A stretch of DNA of 64,000 nucleotides from Methylophaga sp. (GCA_002706095.1 PAJP01000004.1:53062-117061), one strand, 5' to 3'. Positions 26,825 to 38,124 are shown, counted from the stretch's first letter. Made by a program: numbers and translations. The notes: generated by a model not told the origin, from the letters alone.

Positions 26825-27727
26825 TCAGAATTTGTCTTTATGCATCTGTAGCGGCTGCAAACTATTCAGTAAGAAGTCGATAAATAGTCGTATTCTGGCT
26901 GGTTGATGCTGGTTTTTCAGAGTAATGATATTAATCGGTGCGCTAATGACAGCCTGTTCTGGCAATACTTGCACTAATTTGCCTGTGCTTAAGTCCTCAG
27001 CTACATCCCAATAGGATTTCAGCACGATCCCCATGCCATTTAATGCCATAGCATGTGCCGCCTCACCGTCATTACAACTTATGGCTTGCTGAATGTGTAA
27101 GGTTTGGGTGGGAAAGGCCCAGTTAATTTCAGTATGACGACTGATAATAATGCAGTGATGTTGGTAGAGTTCGTCCAAGGTCTGAGGCGTACCATTTTGA
27201 GCAAGATAGTCTGGTGACGCGCATAAAATACGATCATTATTCAACAGTCGACGTGCGACAAGTCTGGAATCTGGCAGTTCACCATAACGGATAGCTACAT
27301 CTATACCTTCTGAAATCATCTCCTCAATGCTGTCACTTAACAGCAATTGGATGATGATATTAGGATGCAGTTGTCTGAACTCAGCAATCAGTTTGACCAA
27401 ATGACGTCGACCAAAACTGTTGGGAGAGGTAATGGTTAATGTGCCAGATATCTGTTCCGACTTTTGCAGAATGGCTTCTTCGGCCTGTTCTAATTCTGAC
27501 ACAATCCGTTGTGCATAATCATAAAGGGTTTGCCCTTCATCACTGACTGATAACCGTCGCGTACTGCGATGAATCAGTTGTACACCCAGATACTGCTCAA
27601 GCTTACTCAGTCGCTTACTGGCGGCAGCGAGCGAGATGCCTAAGGCTTGGGCGGCGGCTGTCAGGCTACCGAGTGTGACCACTTTCTCAAATACTCTTAA
27701 TCCAAGCAGATCATCAATACGTTTCAT
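26825..27727 (-). CDS. LysR family transcriptional regulator
   Basis: A 300-residue regulator with an N-terminal winged helix-turn-helix (about residues 5-64, including GSLTAAAQALGISLAAASKRLSKLE, shown here only as its core SLTAAAQALGIS) and a C-terminal substrate-binding domain. It resembles the subgroup that controls a divergent short-chain dehydrogenase and an exporter, which is exactly its setting. The 94 bases between its start and the SDR gene would hold the operator; I see AT-rich sequence but no convincing T-N11-A dyad. Confidence 0.92.
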   Translation of the reverse strand: MKRIDDLLGLRVFEKVVTLGSLTAAAQALGISLAAASKRLSKLEQYLGVQLIHRSTRRLSVSDEGQTLYDYAQRIVSELEQAEEAILQKSEQISGTLTITSPNSFGRRHLVKLIAEFRQLHPNIIIQLLLSDSIEEMISEGIDVAIRYGELPDSRLVARRLLNNDRILCASPDYLAQNGTPQTLDELYQHHCIIISRHTEINWAFPTQTLHIQQAISCNDGEAAHAMALNGMGIVLKSYWDVAEDLSTGKLVQVLPEQAVISAPINIITLKNQHQPARIRLFIDFLLNSLQPLQMHKDKF

Positions 27728-27821
27728 TGTTAACTAATCAGAAATAGTGAATTTACATTATATCTATTTAATCAATATTGTCGCTCACCTAAAATGGACA
27801 CAAATAACTCATAAGGAGAGC

Positions 27822-28619
27822 ATGATGAAAATCGATTTCAACGGTAAAAAAGCATTAGTCACAGCCTCAACGGCAGGCATAGGCTTTGCCATTGCATCTG
27901 GCTTAGCCGAGTCTGGAGCAGAGGTCGTTATCAATGGCCGTAGTGATGAGAGTGTAGAGAAGGCGATAGCGCGTATCAAACAACAACTGCCCGAAGCCAA
28001 ACTTATTCCTGCTGCGGCTGATTTATCCACTGCGGCTGGCTGTCAACAACTTGTCAATGTTGTGCCGGAAGTCGATATTCTAGTCAATAATGCGGGTATC
28101 TTCGGTCCAGCGGATTTCTTTGAGACAGATGATGAAACCTGGGATACGTATTGGGCAACCAATGTGATGTCCGGCATGCGATTGTCACGATCCTATCTGC
28201 CAGCAATGCAGAAAAAACAATGGGGACGTGTTGTGTTTATTTCGTCAGAGTCTGCTCGCAATATTCCTGATGACATGATCCATTATGGAGTATCAAAGAC
28301 GGCTCAGTTATCACTGTCTCGTGGTCTTGCCAAACGTGTAGCAGGAAGTGGCGTGACAGTGAATAGTGTGCTGCCTGGACCGACTCTTTCTGACGGCTTT
28401 AAAGCGATGATAGCTGATGAAGTAGAAAAAACAGGCCAGTCATATGAACAAGTCGGTCAATCATTTGTTATGGAAGCCAGACCGAGCTCAGTCATACAGC
28501 GACCTGCTTCGGTAGAAGAAGTGGCCAATATGGTGGTGTATGTCTGCTCTGAGCAAGCATCGGCGACCAGTGGTGCTGCCCTCAGAGTCGATGGTGGTGT
28601 CGTAGACGATATTGTGTAA
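27822..28619 (+). CDS. Short-chain dehydrogenase/reductase (SDR family)
   Basis: A 265-residue NAD(P)-dependent oxidoreductase. It has the cofactor-binding glycine motif TASTAGIG (close to TGxxxGxG but with the first Gly replaced), NNAG, the catalytic serine in ISSESAR and the YGVSK active-site motif. The C-terminus ends LRVDGGVV. The true start is at 27822 or the adjacent ATG at 27825, since AAGGAG stands directly upstream; the second ATG has the better spacing. The start at 27747 has no ribosome site. It is co-directional with the MFS gene 14 bases downstream and divergent from the LysR gene. The substrate is unknown. Confidence 0.9.
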   Translation: MMKIDFNGKKALVTASTAGIGFAIASGLAESGAEVVINGRSDESVEKAIARIKQQLPEAKLIPAAADLSTAAGCQQLVNVVPEVDILVNNAGIFGPADFFETDDETWDTYWATNVMSGMRLSRSYLPAMQKKQWGRVVFISSESARNIPDDMIHYGVSKTAQLSLSRGLAKRVAGSGVTVNSVLPGPTLSDGFKAMIADEVEKTGQSYEQVGQSFVMEARPSSVIQRPASVEEVANMVVYVCSEQASATSGAALRVDGGVVDDIV

Positions 28620-28633
28620 CTGACAGTCATGGC

Positions 28634-30061
28634 ATGCAGTTAGGGCCCATTCTAATCAACAGACGAATAGCGATTGCATTATTAGTGGCGTCGGCGTTTT
28701 TTATGGAAACGTTAGACGCCACGATAATCGCTACCGCTTTGCCGGCGATCGCTAAGGATTTTGATATTGCAGCAGCCCATTTATCTGTGGGGGTATCGGC
28801 TTATCTTGTGGCATTAACTATTTTTATGCCGCTAAGTGGTTGGGCGGCTGATCGTTTTGGTGCCCGACGAGTATTTTCTTTTGCTGTACTGATGTTTATC
28901 ACATCTTCTGTGTTATGCGCATTGAGTACAGACTTATTGAGTTTTACGGCGGCGAGGGTATTGCAGGGGTTCGGTGGGGCCATGATGGTGCCGGTTGGTC
29001 GCTTAGTTGTTTTGCGAGATACGCCAAAAAGCGAGATAGTCAAAGCGGTGGCGATTCTGACCTGGCCGGCCCTATTTGGTCCTGTGTTGGGCCCGTTTTT
29101 AGGAGGATGGATTGCCACACATTGGAGTTGGCAATGGATTTTTCTGATTAATATTCCGATTGGATTATTGATCTTAGTTATTACGCATTTTTTGATTCAA
29201 CCCCAATCAACGCCTGTTAGGCAAAAAGAACCTTTTGATGTCCGTGGTTTTTTCATGACTGGGAGCGGTTTCGGACTATTTATGGCCGGTGTGGAATGTC
29301 TCAGTGCTGGCAGAATCGGTATGGCCTATAGCCTGAGTTTCATTACTGTTGGCATTATCTTGCTGGCTTTATCTGTTAAGCATTTGCTGGGTAGTCAGTA
29401 TCCTTTATTCAGCTTGAGCCCTCTAACGATAAAAACGTTCAGAATAACGGCTGTGGGAGGCTCGTTTTTCCGTATTGCTGTCGCCTCAGTGCCTTTCTTA
29501 TTACCTCTGATGTTTCAATTGGGTTTTGGTATGTCGCCCGTCGATGCGGGGACACTGTTGTTATGGTTATTTGTTGGTAACCTCTGCATGAAACCAGCCA
29601 CCACCTGGATAATGAATACCTTTGGTTTCCGTCGAGTCTTGCTCGTCAATGGACTGATGGTGTCAGTCGGCTTCGCCGCGATGGCCATGTTTACTGTCAA
29701 TACACCTCACTGGTTAATCGTATTGGTGTTATTTATCAGTGGTCTTAACCGATCCATGCATTTCACTGCACTCAATACTATTGGTTTTGCTGATGTAGGT
29801 GAGCAGCAAATGCGTGATGCCAGCACGTTGTTTTCTGTGCTGCAACAAATGAGCAGAGGTATCGGTATTGCTTTTGCTGCTCTGGTCTTGGTTTTTTCGA
29901 TGTGGTTATTACATGGAACCACGCTGGTGGAAACAGGGGCTGAGGATTTCCAGTTAGCTTTCTGGATCATTGCTGTGTTGGCATTAATTTCAATTGCCGA
30001 TACCTTGAGTTTATCAAGAGAGGCTGGGGCTTCTATTCTGAAATCTAAAACAGTTTCATGA
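28634..30061 (+). CDS. MFS drug transporter, DHA2 (EmrB/QacA) type
   Basis: A 475-residue major facilitator protein with 12-14 predicted helices. The first helix region has FFMETLDATIIATALPAIA, the DHA2 motif D1, and the loop motif GWAADRFGARRVF follows helix 2. A drug-export function is inferred from family; the true substrate may be linked to the product of the preceding SDR enzyme. It follows the SDR gene by 14 bases, so the two form an operon, probably controlled by the divergent LysR protein. Start ATG at 28634 has a weak ribosome site. Confidence 0.88.
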   Translation: MQLGPILINRRIAIALLVASAFFMETLDATIIATALPAIAKDFDIAAAHLSVGVSAYLVALTIFMPLSGWAADRFGARRVFSFAVLMFITSSVLCALSTDLLSFTAARVLQGFGGAMMVPVGRLVVLRDTPKSEIVKAVAILTWPALFGPVLGPFLGGWIATHWSWQWIFLINIPIGLLILVITHFLIQPQSTPVRQKEPFDVRGFFMTGSGFGLFMAGVECLSAGRIGMAYSLSFITVGIILLALSVKHLLGSQYPLFSLSPLTIKTFRITAVGGSFFRIAVASVPFLLPLMFQLGFGMSPVDAGTLLLWLFVGNLCMKPATTWIMNTFGFRRVLLVNGLMVSVGFAAMAMFTVNTPHWLIVLVLFISGLNRSMHFTALNTIGFADVGEQQMRDASTLFSVLQQMSRGIGIAFAALVLVFSMWLLHGTTLVETGAEDFQLAFWIIAVLALISIADTLSLSREAGASILKSKTVS

Positions 30062-30165
30062 GCTGAGTTATACCGTTGATAGATTGATTGTTCTTAAAGT
30101 TTGACAGCGGTCTGCTTCTCACATAACTTCGAAAGCATTTATCACTTCTCACAGGTTAGATATAC

Positions 30166-31491
30166 ATGGAATTTCTTTCACACTGGGTATCGGTTTTCTC
30201 AGGCTGGGTCTGGGGGCCGCCCATGCTGATATTGCTGGTTGGAACCGGTTTATATTTAACCGTCATTTTAAGAGGCTTACAGTTCCGAAAATTAGGTCAT
30301 GCCCTGAAGCTTGTCTTTCACAAAGAAGATAAAGCTGATGGGGATATCAGTCATTTTGCTGCCTTAACTACTGCTCTCGCCGCTACGGTGGGTATCGGCA
30401 ATATTGTTGGGGTGGCGACAGCGATTTCTTTAGGTGGGCCCGGTGCCGTGTTTTGGATGTGGGTGACAGGACTTGTGGGGATGGCGACCAAATATGCCGA
30501 AGCCATGCTGGCCGTGAAATATCGTGAAGAAGGTGAAAACGGTATGCGTGGTGGGCCGATGTACTACATTTCAAAAGGTGTGGGCTTGCCATGGCTTGGC
30601 AGCTTGTTTGCGGTTTTCACCATCGGTGCTGCGTTTGGTATCGGCAATATGACCCAGGCAAATTCAGCGGCTGCTGCTGTAGAGCAAGTGTTTGGCGTGG
30701 AGACCAGCACAACCGGATTTGTGCTGATGGTGTTAACCGGTTTGGTATTAATCGGCGGAATTCGTTCAATTGGGCGCTTCACCTCAATGCTAGTACCTTT
30801 TATGATTGTGGCCTACTTGGGCGCTGCTTTTACGGTTATCGGGATCAATATTGACGAAGTGCCAGCGGCCTTTCATTTAATTTTCTGGCATGCATTTAAT
30901 CCGATTGCGGCTGGCGGTGGTTTTGCCGGTGCTGCTGTCGCGGCGGCGATTCGTTATGGTGTGGCACGTGGTGTGTTTTCGAATGAATCGGGCTTGGGTT
31001 CAGCCCCCATTGCTGCGGCGGCAGCCCGGACGAATGATCCGGTGAAACAGGCATTGGTTTCTATGACTCAGACCTTTATTGATACTCTGGTGGTGTGTAC
31101 TGCAACAGCGCTGGTAATCTTAACCGCCACAGCTTGGCAGGATGGGGTGAAAGCTAATATCTTAACCAGTGTCAGCTTTGCTGAAACATTAGGTATGACG
31201 GGGACCTATATCGTCGCGATAGCGACGGCTCTATTTGCCTTTTCCACTTTAATTGGCTGGAGCTATTATGGTGAAAAAGCACTGGAATATTTACTGGGTG
31301 AGAAAGCCATTATCGTCTTCCGTGTCGTGTTTGTCGCTGCAGTCATTGTTGGCGCAACCCGCGAGTTGAAATTTGTCTGGGACTTTTCCGATTTGATGAA
31401 TGGTTTAATGGCCATACCAAACCTTATCGGGATTTTATTGCTGTCGAAAGTGGTGAAAGAAGAAAGTCAGCGTTATTTCAATACTAAGTGA
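30166..31491 (+). CDS. Sodium:alanine symporter (AGCS family)
   Basis: A 441-residue amino-acid carrier. It has the AGCS signature region with GGPGAVFWMWVTGLVGMATK and GGPMYYISKGVG, a gly/ala-rich segment GVARGVFSNESGLGSAPIAAA, and about ten membrane helices. Alanine or glycine with sodium is the usual substrate. Sits alone between the MFS gene and gloA, separated from each by 50-100 bases. Confidence 0.93.
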   Translation: MEFLSHWVSVFSGWVWGPPMLILLVGTGLYLTVILRGLQFRKLGHALKLVFHKEDKADGDISHFAALTTALAATVGIGNIVGVATAISLGGPGAVFWMWVTGLVGMATKYAEAMLAVKYREEGENGMRGGPMYYISKGVGLPWLGSLFAVFTIGAAFGIGNMTQANSAAAAVEQVFGVETSTTGFVLMVLTGLVLIGGIRSIGRFTSMLVPFMIVAYLGAAFTVIGINIDEVPAAFHLIFWHAFNPIAAGGGFAGAAVAAAIRYGVARGVFSNESGLGSAPIAAAAARTNDPVKQALVSMTQTFIDTLVVCTATALVILTATAWQDGVKANILTSVSFAETLGMTGTYIVAIATALFAFSTLIGWSYYGEKALEYLLGEKAIIVFRVVFVAAVIVGATRELKFVWDFSDLMNGLMAIPNLIGILLLSKVVKEESQRYFNTK

Positions 31492-31546
31492 GCCATCGTC
31501 ATAAGAATGGTCATAAATTTATCTGTTTTACATTAAGGAGAGCACA

Positions 31547-32101
31547 ATGAGTCGTCATTTTGACAATGCTGAAGGGCTAAGCGAGACACATGATCCTGCC
31601 ACCCATGATTTTGTATTTAATCAAACCATGTTCCGCATCAAAGATCCGAAACGCACTCTGGCGTTTTACACTGAAGTGATGGGGATGACCTTAGTGAAAC
31701 GATTTGATTTTCCAGAGATGAAGTTTACCTTGTACTTTATGGCGGCATTATCACCTGAACAAGTGAAAGCGATTTCAACGGATAACGATGAGCGTATCAA
31801 ACAAACATTTGCCATGCCTGCGATGTTAGAGCTAACACATAACTGGGGTGATGAAGATAACGACGAGGTTAGCTATCACAATGGCAATAGTGATCCGCGT
31901 GGGTTTGGTCATATCGGTTTTGCTGTGCCAGATATTGATGCGGCATGTGAGCGATTTGAATCCTTTGGTGTGCCGTTTGTGAAGAAACCGAATGATGGCA
32001 AGATGAAAGGCATTGCCTTTATTCAAGATCCAGATGGTTACTGGATTGAGATTTTCACACCTGAACGTCAGCCAGAATTACTAAAAGACCACTTAGGCTA
32101 A
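31547..32101 (+). CDS. gloA: Lactoylglutathione lyase (glyoxalase I)
   Basis: Converts the methylglyoxal-glutathione hemithioacetal to S-lactoylglutathione. It has 184 residues, the longer eukaryote/Pseudomonas-type form with an N-terminal extension relative to the short E. coli enzyme. Likely metal ligands are Q26 ([10 protein letters not shown]), the Glu of MLELTHNWG, the His of [11 protein letters not shown] and the Glu of YWIEIFTPE. That Q/E/H/E set is typical of zinc-dependent enzymes. Good AAGGAG ribosome site. A terminator follows. Confidence 0.95.
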   Translation: MSRHFDNAEGLSETHDPATHDFVFNQTMFRIKDPKRTLAFYTEVMGMTLVKRFDFPEMKFTLYFMAALSPEQVKAISTDNDERIKQTFAMPAMLELTHNWGDEDNDEVSYHNGNSDPRGFGHIGFAVPDIDAACERFESFGVPFVKKPNDGKMKGIAFIQDPDGYWIEIFTPERQPELLKDHLG

Positions 32102-32113
32102 GCAGCATGTATT

Positions 32114-32141
32114 AAAAAAGGGGCATTGAGCCCCTTTTTTT
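32114..32141 (+). terminator. Rho-independent terminator after gloA
   Basis: GGGGC/GCCCC stem with a 5-base loop, extended by A6/T6 arms, T tract on the plus side. The A tract makes it potentially bidirectional, so it may also stop the converging small gene. Confidence 0.92.
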
Positions 32142-32158
32142 ATTTGAAATGGTCTAGT

Positions 32159-32338
32159 CTAGCTTTTGGGTCCAAGTAAGAACCATATTAATAGACCTAG
32201 CACAGGGAATAACAACAGGATAAGAATCCATAAGATTTTTGCACCACCGCCAGCAGGGCTATTGGATACCTGGATAATGGCCCAGATAACAATGATTAAC
32301 CAAATCAGACCTAATATGCCACCTACTTGTAAGTCCAT
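32159..32338 (-). CDS. PLDc_N-type small membrane protein (59 aa)
   Basis: A 59-residue protein with two hydrophobic helices (about 7-23 and 35-55) and a central SPAGGGAKILW loop. The pattern, two helices with a WILILLLFPVLGLLIWFLLG second helix, fits the phospholipase D nuclease N-terminal (PLDc_N) family of short membrane proteins. A clear AAGGAG ribosome site stands 6-7 bases before the ATG. It lies 61 bases beyond the outer-membrane efflux gene on the same strand. It has no known enzymatic activity. Confidence 0.82.
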   Translation of the reverse strand: MDLQVGGILGLIWLIIVIWAIIQVSNSPAGGGAKILWILILLLFPVLGLLIWFLLGPKS

Positions 32339-32399
32339 GCTTTTCTCCTTACTTGATGAAATATGGCTAGCTTAAATTAAGCTGCTGACGGACACAAAA

Positions 32400-33821
32400 T
32401 TAATTCTGTGAGGGGGCGGCTGTGGGTGTCTCTTCATACAAACCACCACCCAGAGCTTTATAGAGTGTTAATTGATTACGAAGCCTCAACAGACGTGTAT
32501 CAATTTGATTTAATTCACTGTTAATAGAGCTCCGTTGGGCATCCAATACATCTAGATAGCTATCTATACCAGCGTTGAAGCGATATCGTGCTAATTCCAA
32601 ACTGCGCTTGGTGGAAGCAGTGAGATCGTTCTGCGCATCCAACTGAGCATCTAGGGTGTAACGGGCTTCCATTTCGTCACGGACTTCTTTGAAGGCTTCT
32701 TGAATCACTTGTTGGTATTGGGCGATATTGATATCTTTTTGTAACTGGGCCACATTCAGATTGGCCTGATTCACACCCCAGTCAAGTAAAGGCAGGGTGA
32801 ACTGTGGTGCGATAGCCCATTGACGACTTGATGCTTCGCCTAGTTGACCAAAGCTCGTTCCCCCAAACCCAAGGGAGGTGGTGAGACTGATACGTGGGAA
32901 AAATGCTGCTCTGGCTGCACCAATATCAGCATTAGCCGATTTGATGATGGATTCAGCCTGCATCACATCAGGACGTGATAACAAGACATCAGAAGTCAGG
33001 TTGGCAGGAATATCTCGCAGTGTCTTTATTTCATACCAGTCTTTTTTCCACTCATCTTTGTCTAAAGTTTGTGCTACCAGAAGTTGTAAATTGGTGAAGT
33101 TCTGATTGGCTTGTTGCTGGTATTGGGCTTCCAGAACTCTTGCTTCATGTAACGCTGTTTCAGCTTGTCTGACATCGAGCTCAGAAGCTAATCCGCTATT
33201 AAACCGTTTTTCGATCAGTTGATAACTTTCAGCACGTGCTTCACGGGTTTCAGATGATAATTGCTGTTGAGCATCACTTGCTAACCAACTAAACCAGGCA
33301 TCAGCCACTTGTGCAATCAAGGTTAATTGCATGCTGTCACGTGCGGATTTAGATGCCAGAAACTGCTGTAAAGCTGATTCTGACAGACTATCGATTCGGC
33401 CAAAGAAATCGAGCTCCCAGGCAGATATACCCAGTCCAACACTATAGGTATCCGTAATGCCACTACGACCTATGCCACTTAATGATTCTGGCGTACGCTG
33501 ACGTGTCACTGAGCCTTCTGCATTGACCGTGGGTAATTTTGCGGCTTTTTGAATACGAAATTGCTCACGTAATTGTTCAACCGTGAGTGATGATACTCTG
33601 AGGTTTTGATTATTTGCCAGGGCTTTGCTGATTAACTGCTCCAGTTTTGGATCAAGATAAAAATCTCGCCAGCCAAGCTCTGCAACATTAAGCGTGCTTT
33701 CCTTTTGTTGATTGGCGATAGCAATCGTTGGCTCAGGCCTTTGATAATCAGGCATGAGTGAACAAGCCGATATCGTTAATATTGTCGAAATCGCTATCGA
33801 TAATTTAAGAGGTTTCATCAT
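32400..33821 (-). CDS. RND efflux outer-membrane lipoprotein (OprM/NodT type)
   Basis: The outer-membrane channel of the tripartite pump. It has 473 residues with a lipoprotein signal ending ISAC, lipidated cysteine C20, and then two repeated TolC-type coiled-coil hairpin domains, recognised by NNQNLR and the LLSRPDVMQAESIIKSANAD segment. It starts two bases after the RND stop and ends the tetR-MFP-RND-OMF operon. Confidence 0.93.
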   Translation of the reverse strand: MMKPLKLSIAISTILTISACSLMPDYQRPEPTIAIANQQKESTLNVAELGWRDFYLDPKLEQLISKALANNQNLRVSSLTVEQLREQFRIQKAAKLPTVNAEGSVTRQRTPESLSGIGRSGITDTYSVGLGISAWELDFFGRIDSLSESALQQFLASKSARDSMQLTLIAQVADAWFSWLASDAQQQLSSETREARAESYQLIEKRFNSGLASELDVRQAETALHEARVLEAQYQQQANQNFTNLQLLVAQTLDKDEWKKDWYEIKTLRDIPANLTSDVLLSRPDVMQAESIIKSANADIGAARAAFFPRISLTTSLGFGGTSFGQLGEASSRQWAIAPQFTLPLLDWGVNQANLNVAQLQKDINIAQYQQVIQEAFKEVRDEMEARYTLDAQLDAQNDLTASTKRSLELARYRFNAGIDSYLDVLDAQRSSINSELNQIDTRLLRLRNQLTLYKALGGGLYEETPTAAPSQN

Positions 33822-33823
33822 AA

Positions 33824-36800
33824 TTAGGCCCTTTTCACTTCATCATGTGATGATTTTTTAGTGAGTTTTTCTCGCAGACTAAATACCACAACAAAGAAGA
33901 CAGGTATAAAGAATATCGCTAAAGCGGTAGCAGTGAAGACACCACCAAAAACACCGGTTCCTATGGCGTTCTGACTACCAGAACCTGCACCGGTGGCGAT
34001 CATGAGGGGTAACACACCCAACATGAAAGCAAGTGATGTCATGATGATAGGACGCAGCCGCATTCTGACCGCTTCCATCGTGGCATCAATTAATGACATG
34101 CCGTCTTCGTACAGTGCTTTTGCAAACTCAACAATAAGAATCGCATTTTTGGATGCGAGACCAATCGTGGTTAGCAGGCCTACCTGAAAGTACACATCAT
34201 TTGATAAGCCGCGCGCCATGGTGAATAGCACCGCTCCGATAATACCTAATGGTATAACCATCAGTACTGAGAACGGCACTGACCAACTCTCATAGAGGGC
34301 CGCCAGGCATAAGAACACAACCATAATAGAGATAGCATAGAGCAGCGGTGCCTGATCGCCAGACTCTCTTTCTTGATAGGACTGTCCGGTCCATTCATAC
34401 GCAAAGCCGGAGGGAAGCTTGGCGACTAACTCTTCCATGGCTTTCATCGCATCACCTGAACTGATACCTGGTGCGCCTTCACCTTGAATATTCACTGAAG
34501 AGACACCGTTGTAGCGCTCAAGCCTCGGTGAGCCATATATCCAACGTCCCTCAGACAGCGAACCCAGTGATACCATTTCATTATCATCATTACGAACATA
34601 CCATTTTGAGACATCTTCAGGCATCATCCGATAGGGTGCATCGCCTTGTACATAGACTTTTTTGACACGACCATTATCAATAAAGTCGTTAACATAGGTA
34701 GATGCCCAAGCGGTATTAAAGGTTTGGTTAATTTGATTTAAGTCCACTCCAAATGCCGCGGCTTTGGTATGGTCCACATCAATCTTGAATTGCGGTGTAT
34801 CTTCCTGACCATTCGGTCTGACACCGGTTAGGCGTGGATCCTGTGCGGCCATACCCAGTAGTTGATTTCTGGCATTCATCAACGCAGCATGGCCTTGGCC
34901 ACCCACATCTTTTAGCTGTAAATCAAAACCACTGGCATTACCCAGTTCGGTGATAGATGGGGGAATGATGGGGAAAATCATGGCATTCTTAATGGACGCA
35001 AAATATTGAAAGGCGCGTCCAGCGACCCCTTGCACACTCAACTCCTGACCGGGACGTTCATCCCAAGGTTTCATATCGGTGAAGGCCATACCATTATTCT
35101 GGCCACGACCAGCAAAACTGAAGCCGATGATCGAGAAAACGGAGTTCACACTGTCTTTCTCTTGATCTAGGTAATAGTCTTCAATTTTATTCATCACTTC
35201 AGCTGAGCGTTGTTTTGATGCATTGGCTGGTAATGTCATTAAAGTAAACATCGTGCCCTGATCTTCTTCAGGTAAGAAAGAGGTCGGAAGCTTGGTGAAT
35301 AAAACCGCCAATACACCTACGATCAATAAATAGATCACCATATATCTGCCAGTACGGTGAATCATGTGACCGACAGAACTTTGGTATTTATTTGTTGCCC
35401 GGTTGAAGTTGCGGTTAAACCAACCGAAGAACCCTTTTTTATCATTGTGTTCGTCATCGCCTGCTCTGAGTAATGTGGCACAGAGGGCTGGTGTCAGTGT
35501 TAGTGCGACGAGTACCGATAAGGCCATGGCAGAGACGATCGCTACCGAGAACTGTCGGTAAATAACACCGGTCGAACCACCAAAAAAGGCCATTGGTATA
35601 AATACTGCTGAGAGTACCAAGACAATACCGACTAAAGCACTGGTGATCTGATCCATCGACTTTCGGGTCGCTTCACGAGGGGATAGCCCATCCTCATGCA
35701 TTACCCGTTCTACGTTTTCTACCACAACGATGGCGTCATCAACCAACAAACCAATCGCTAACACCATGGCAAACATCGTCAATGTATTGATACTGAAACC
35801 GAAGGCGAACAGCACAGCAAATGTACCTAACAAAACAATTGGCACGGCAATAGTCGGAATCAACGTGGCCCGGATATTCTGCAAGAATAAATACATCACC
35901 AGGAACACTAAAACGATCGCTTCGATTAAGGTGTGAATAACATTTTCTATAGAGATTCTGACCGAAGGTGTCGTATCGTAGGGATAAACCACTTGTAGGC
36001 TGTTTGGAAAATAAGGCGATAATTCGTCAATACGCTCACGAATTTTTTGGGCTGTTTCCAGCGCATTTGCGCCTGAAGCTAAGTTAATACCAATACCGGC
36101 AGCGGGTTGTCTATTATATTCAGTTTCAAATTGGTAATTCTCACCACCCAATTCAATACGAGCCACATCAGACAGTTTGATACGTGATCCATCCTCATTC
36201 ACTCGCAAGATGATTTGGCCGAATTGTTCCGGTGTTTCCAGTTGAGTCTGCACAATAATACTGGCATTAAACTCTTGCCCTTTTACGGCAGGTGCACCGC
36301 CAAGTTCACCGGCGGCGATCTGCACATTTTGGGCACTGATTGCACTGGTTACATCAGTCGTCGTCAGTTTGTAATGTGCTAATTTATCGGGGTTAAGCCA
36401 GATGCGCATGGCATATTGTGATCCAAAGACCTGAATTTGACCCACACCATTTATACGACTCAATGGATCTTTAATATTAGCCGAAACATAGTCAGCAATA
36501 TCGTATTTATCCATGCTGCCATCATCAGAATAAAAACCAAGCACCATCAAAAACGCCGCACTGGACTTAGTGACTTCAATACCCTGGTTTTGCACGGCTT
36601 GGGGCAGCAACGGCATGGCAGATTGGAGTTTGTTCTGAACCTGTACTTGGGCAATATCGGCATCGGTTCCGGGATTAAAGGTGACCGTTAAGGAGCCTGC
36701 ACCTGAGGAGTCACTGGTGCCTGACATATAGAGAACGTTATCAATCCCCGTTAGGTTTTGTTCGATCACCTGAATAACGGTGTCCTCAACCGTTTTAGCA

Positions 36801-36958
36801 GAAGCACCAGGATAGGCAGTACTGATTTCTACTGAGGGTGGGGCGACCGTCGGATATTGGGATATCGGTAATTGAACAATGGAAATTATCCCTGCCAACA
36901 TAATAATGATGGAGATTACCCAGGCAAAAACAGGGCGATCAATAAAAAATCTAGCCAT
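33824..36958 (-). CDS. RND multidrug efflux pump inner-membrane transporter (AcrB/MexB type, HAE1)
   Basis: The proton-driven drug exporter of the pump. It has 1044 residues, a normal length. Twelve membrane helices and two large periplasmic loops are indicated. Family motifs are [19 protein letters not shown] at the start and, in helix 4, [15 protein letters not shown] with the paired aspartates of the proton relay. The repeated [10 protein letters not shown] segment lies in the second half. Substrates cannot be named from sequence. It lies between the membrane-fusion and outer-membrane genes with 2-base gaps. Confidence 0.96.
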   Translation of the reverse strand: MARFFIDRPVFAWVISIIIMLAGIISIVQLPISQYPTVAPPSVEISTAYPGASAKTVEDTVIQVIEQNLTGIDNVLYMSGTSDSSGAGSLTVTFNPGTDADIAQVQVQNKLQSAMPLLPQAVQNQGIEVTKSSAAFLMVLGFYSDDGSMDKYDIADYVSANIKDPLSRINGVGQIQVFGSQYAMRIWLNPDKLAHYKLTTTDVTSAISAQNVQIAAGELGGAPAVKGQEFNASIIVQTQLETPEQFGQIILRVNEDGSRIKLSDVARIELGGENYQFETEYNRQPAAGIGINLASGANALETAQKIRERIDELSPYFPNSLQVVYPYDTTPSVRISIENVIHTLIEAIVLVFLVMYLFLQNIRATLIPTIAVPIVLLGTFAVLFAFGFSINTLTMFAMVLAIGLLVDDAIVVVENVERVMHEDGLSPREATRKSMDQITSALVGIVLVLSAVFIPMAFFGGSTGVIYRQFSVAIVSAMALSVLVALTLTPALCATLLRAGDDEHNDKKGFFGWFNRNFNRATNKYQSSVGHMIHRTGRYMVIYLLIVGVLAVLFTKLPTSFLPEEDQGTMFTLMTLPANASKQRSAEVMNKIEDYYLDQEKDSVNSVFSIIGFSFAGRGQNNGMAFTDMKPWDERPGQELSVQGVAGRAFQYFASIKNAMIFPIIPPSITELGNASGFDLQLKDVGGQGHAALMNARNQLLGMAAQDPRLTGVRPNGQEDTPQFKIDVDHTKAAAFGVDLNQINQTFNTAWASTYVNDFIDNGRVKKVYVQGDAPYRMMPEDVSKWYVRNDDNEMVSLGSLSEGRWIYGSPRLERYNGVSSVNIQGEGAPGISSGDAMKAMEELVAKLPSGFAYEWTGQSYQERESGDQAPLLYAISIMVVFLCLAALYESWSVPFSVLMVIPLGIIGAVLFTMARGLSNDVYFQVGLLTTIGLASKNAILIVEFAKALYEDGMSLIDATMEAVRMRLRPIIMTSLAFMLGVLPLMIATGAGSGSQNAIGTGVFGGVFTATALAIFFIPVFFVVVFSLREKLTKKSSHDEVKRA

Positions 36959-36960
36959 GA

Positions 36961-38124
36961 TTACGCTCCGTTACCTGCCGTTTGTAAGGTATTGTTATCA
37001 ATCTTCACTGGTGCATCTGGTGCGACTTTTTGCAGGCCTTCAACAATGATTTGATCGCCGGCAATGAGTCCTGACTTCACAATCCAGTCGTCATCAATAG
37101 CCCTGTCCAGTTCCAGTTGACGTAGCTCTACTTTATTTTCTTTGTTGACCACCAAAGCCGTGGCATTACCTTCACGGTCAAACGTGATGCCTTTTTGTGG
37201 TGCCAGGATGACGTTGTCCAGCTTCCCTTCTTCAATCGTGGCTTTCACGAACATGCCGGGCAAGAGCAGCTTATCTGGGTTTGGCATAATGGCCCTCAAT
37301 ACCACATCACCTGTAGTTGGGTCTACATTGGCCTCGGCAAATTGTAAGGTGCCAGTTTCTGAGTAAGGACTGCCATCTTCCAGTGTCAGAGTGACTTTAG
37401 GGGCTTTCTCTTTGTTTATCTGACGGGCAATGATTCGCTTACGTAAATCCAGTAGGTGTTTCGATGGCTGTGAAATATCAATGTATATTGGGTCGAGCTG
37501 GTTGATGGTGGTCAATACAGCAGCTTGTTGTGCGGTTACCAAGGCACCTTCAGTGAAGTTTGACTTACCTATCTGACCTGATATGGGAGCATAGACATGA
37601 GTGTAGTTCAAATTGGTCTCTGCCGTCTTTAATGTGGCTTCCTGCACTTTGATATCCGCTTCTGTTTGCTGATAAGTGGCTAAGGCATCATCGTAATCTT
37701 GCTGACTGATGGCATTATCAGCAAGCAGATTTTTGTATCTGGCTTCTTTCGATTTAGCTGTCTGGAAAGCCGCCTTGGCTCGCATTAATTGTGCTTTAGC
37801 ATTGGCCACCTCAGCTTGATATAAAGCGGCATCTATTTGATATAGCTGCTGACCTTCTTCTACTTGAGCGCCTTCTTCAAAAAGACGTTTCTCGATAATC
37901 CCATTCACCTGTGGGCGGACTTCAGCTTGTCTGAAAGCTGTAGTCCGAGCAGGTAATACACTGCGTAATGTTACTTTTTGTGGTGCCAGCGTGACCACAT
38001 CCACATGACTGGTTTGCTTCTTGCCTGCCTGGCCAGCTTGCTGTTGTTGGTCAGACTGACATGCTGTTAATACCAGCAATACAGACAATGTTATGACACG
38101 AAGAAAAGAGGGTGAGATTTTCAT
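36961..38124 (-). CDS. RND efflux membrane fusion lipoprotein (AcrA/MexA type)
   Basis: The periplasmic adaptor of the pump. It has 387 residues from the ATG at 38124, which has a GGAG ribosome site 7 bases away; an ATG at 38136 overlaps the tetR stop and lacks one. The lipobox is LTAC, cysteine C22. The order is lipoyl/barrel-sandwich half, alpha-helical hairpin (about 90-160), second half and beta-barrel domain, as in AcrA. First structural gene after the repressor. Confidence 0.94.
   Translation of the reverse strand: MKISPSFLRVITLSVLLVLTACQSDQQQQAGQAGKKQTSHVDVVTLAPQKVTLRSVLPARTTAFRQAEVRPQVNGIIEKRLFEEGAQVEEGQQLYQIDAALYQAEVANAKAQLMRAKAAFQTAKSKEARYKNLLADNAISQQDYDDALATYQQTEADIKVQEATLKTAETNLNYTHVYAPISGQIGKSNFTEGALVTAQQAAVLTTINQLDPIYIDISQPSKHLLDLRKRIIARQINKEKAPKVTLTLEDGSPYSETGTLQFAEANVDPTTGDVVLRAIMPNPDKLLLPGMFVKATIEEGKLDNVILAPQKGITFDREGNATALVVNKENKVELRQLELDRAIDDDWIVKSGLIAGDQIIVEGLQKVAPDAPVKIDNNTLQTAGNGA

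Noticed and set aside
27728-27821. LysR operator of T-N11-A type
   Set aside because: AT-rich sequence allows several such matches but none has convincing dyad symmetry.
32166-32375. 69-codon plus-strand frame after gloA
   Set aside because: It is antisense to the better-supported 59-residue gene and has no ribosome site.
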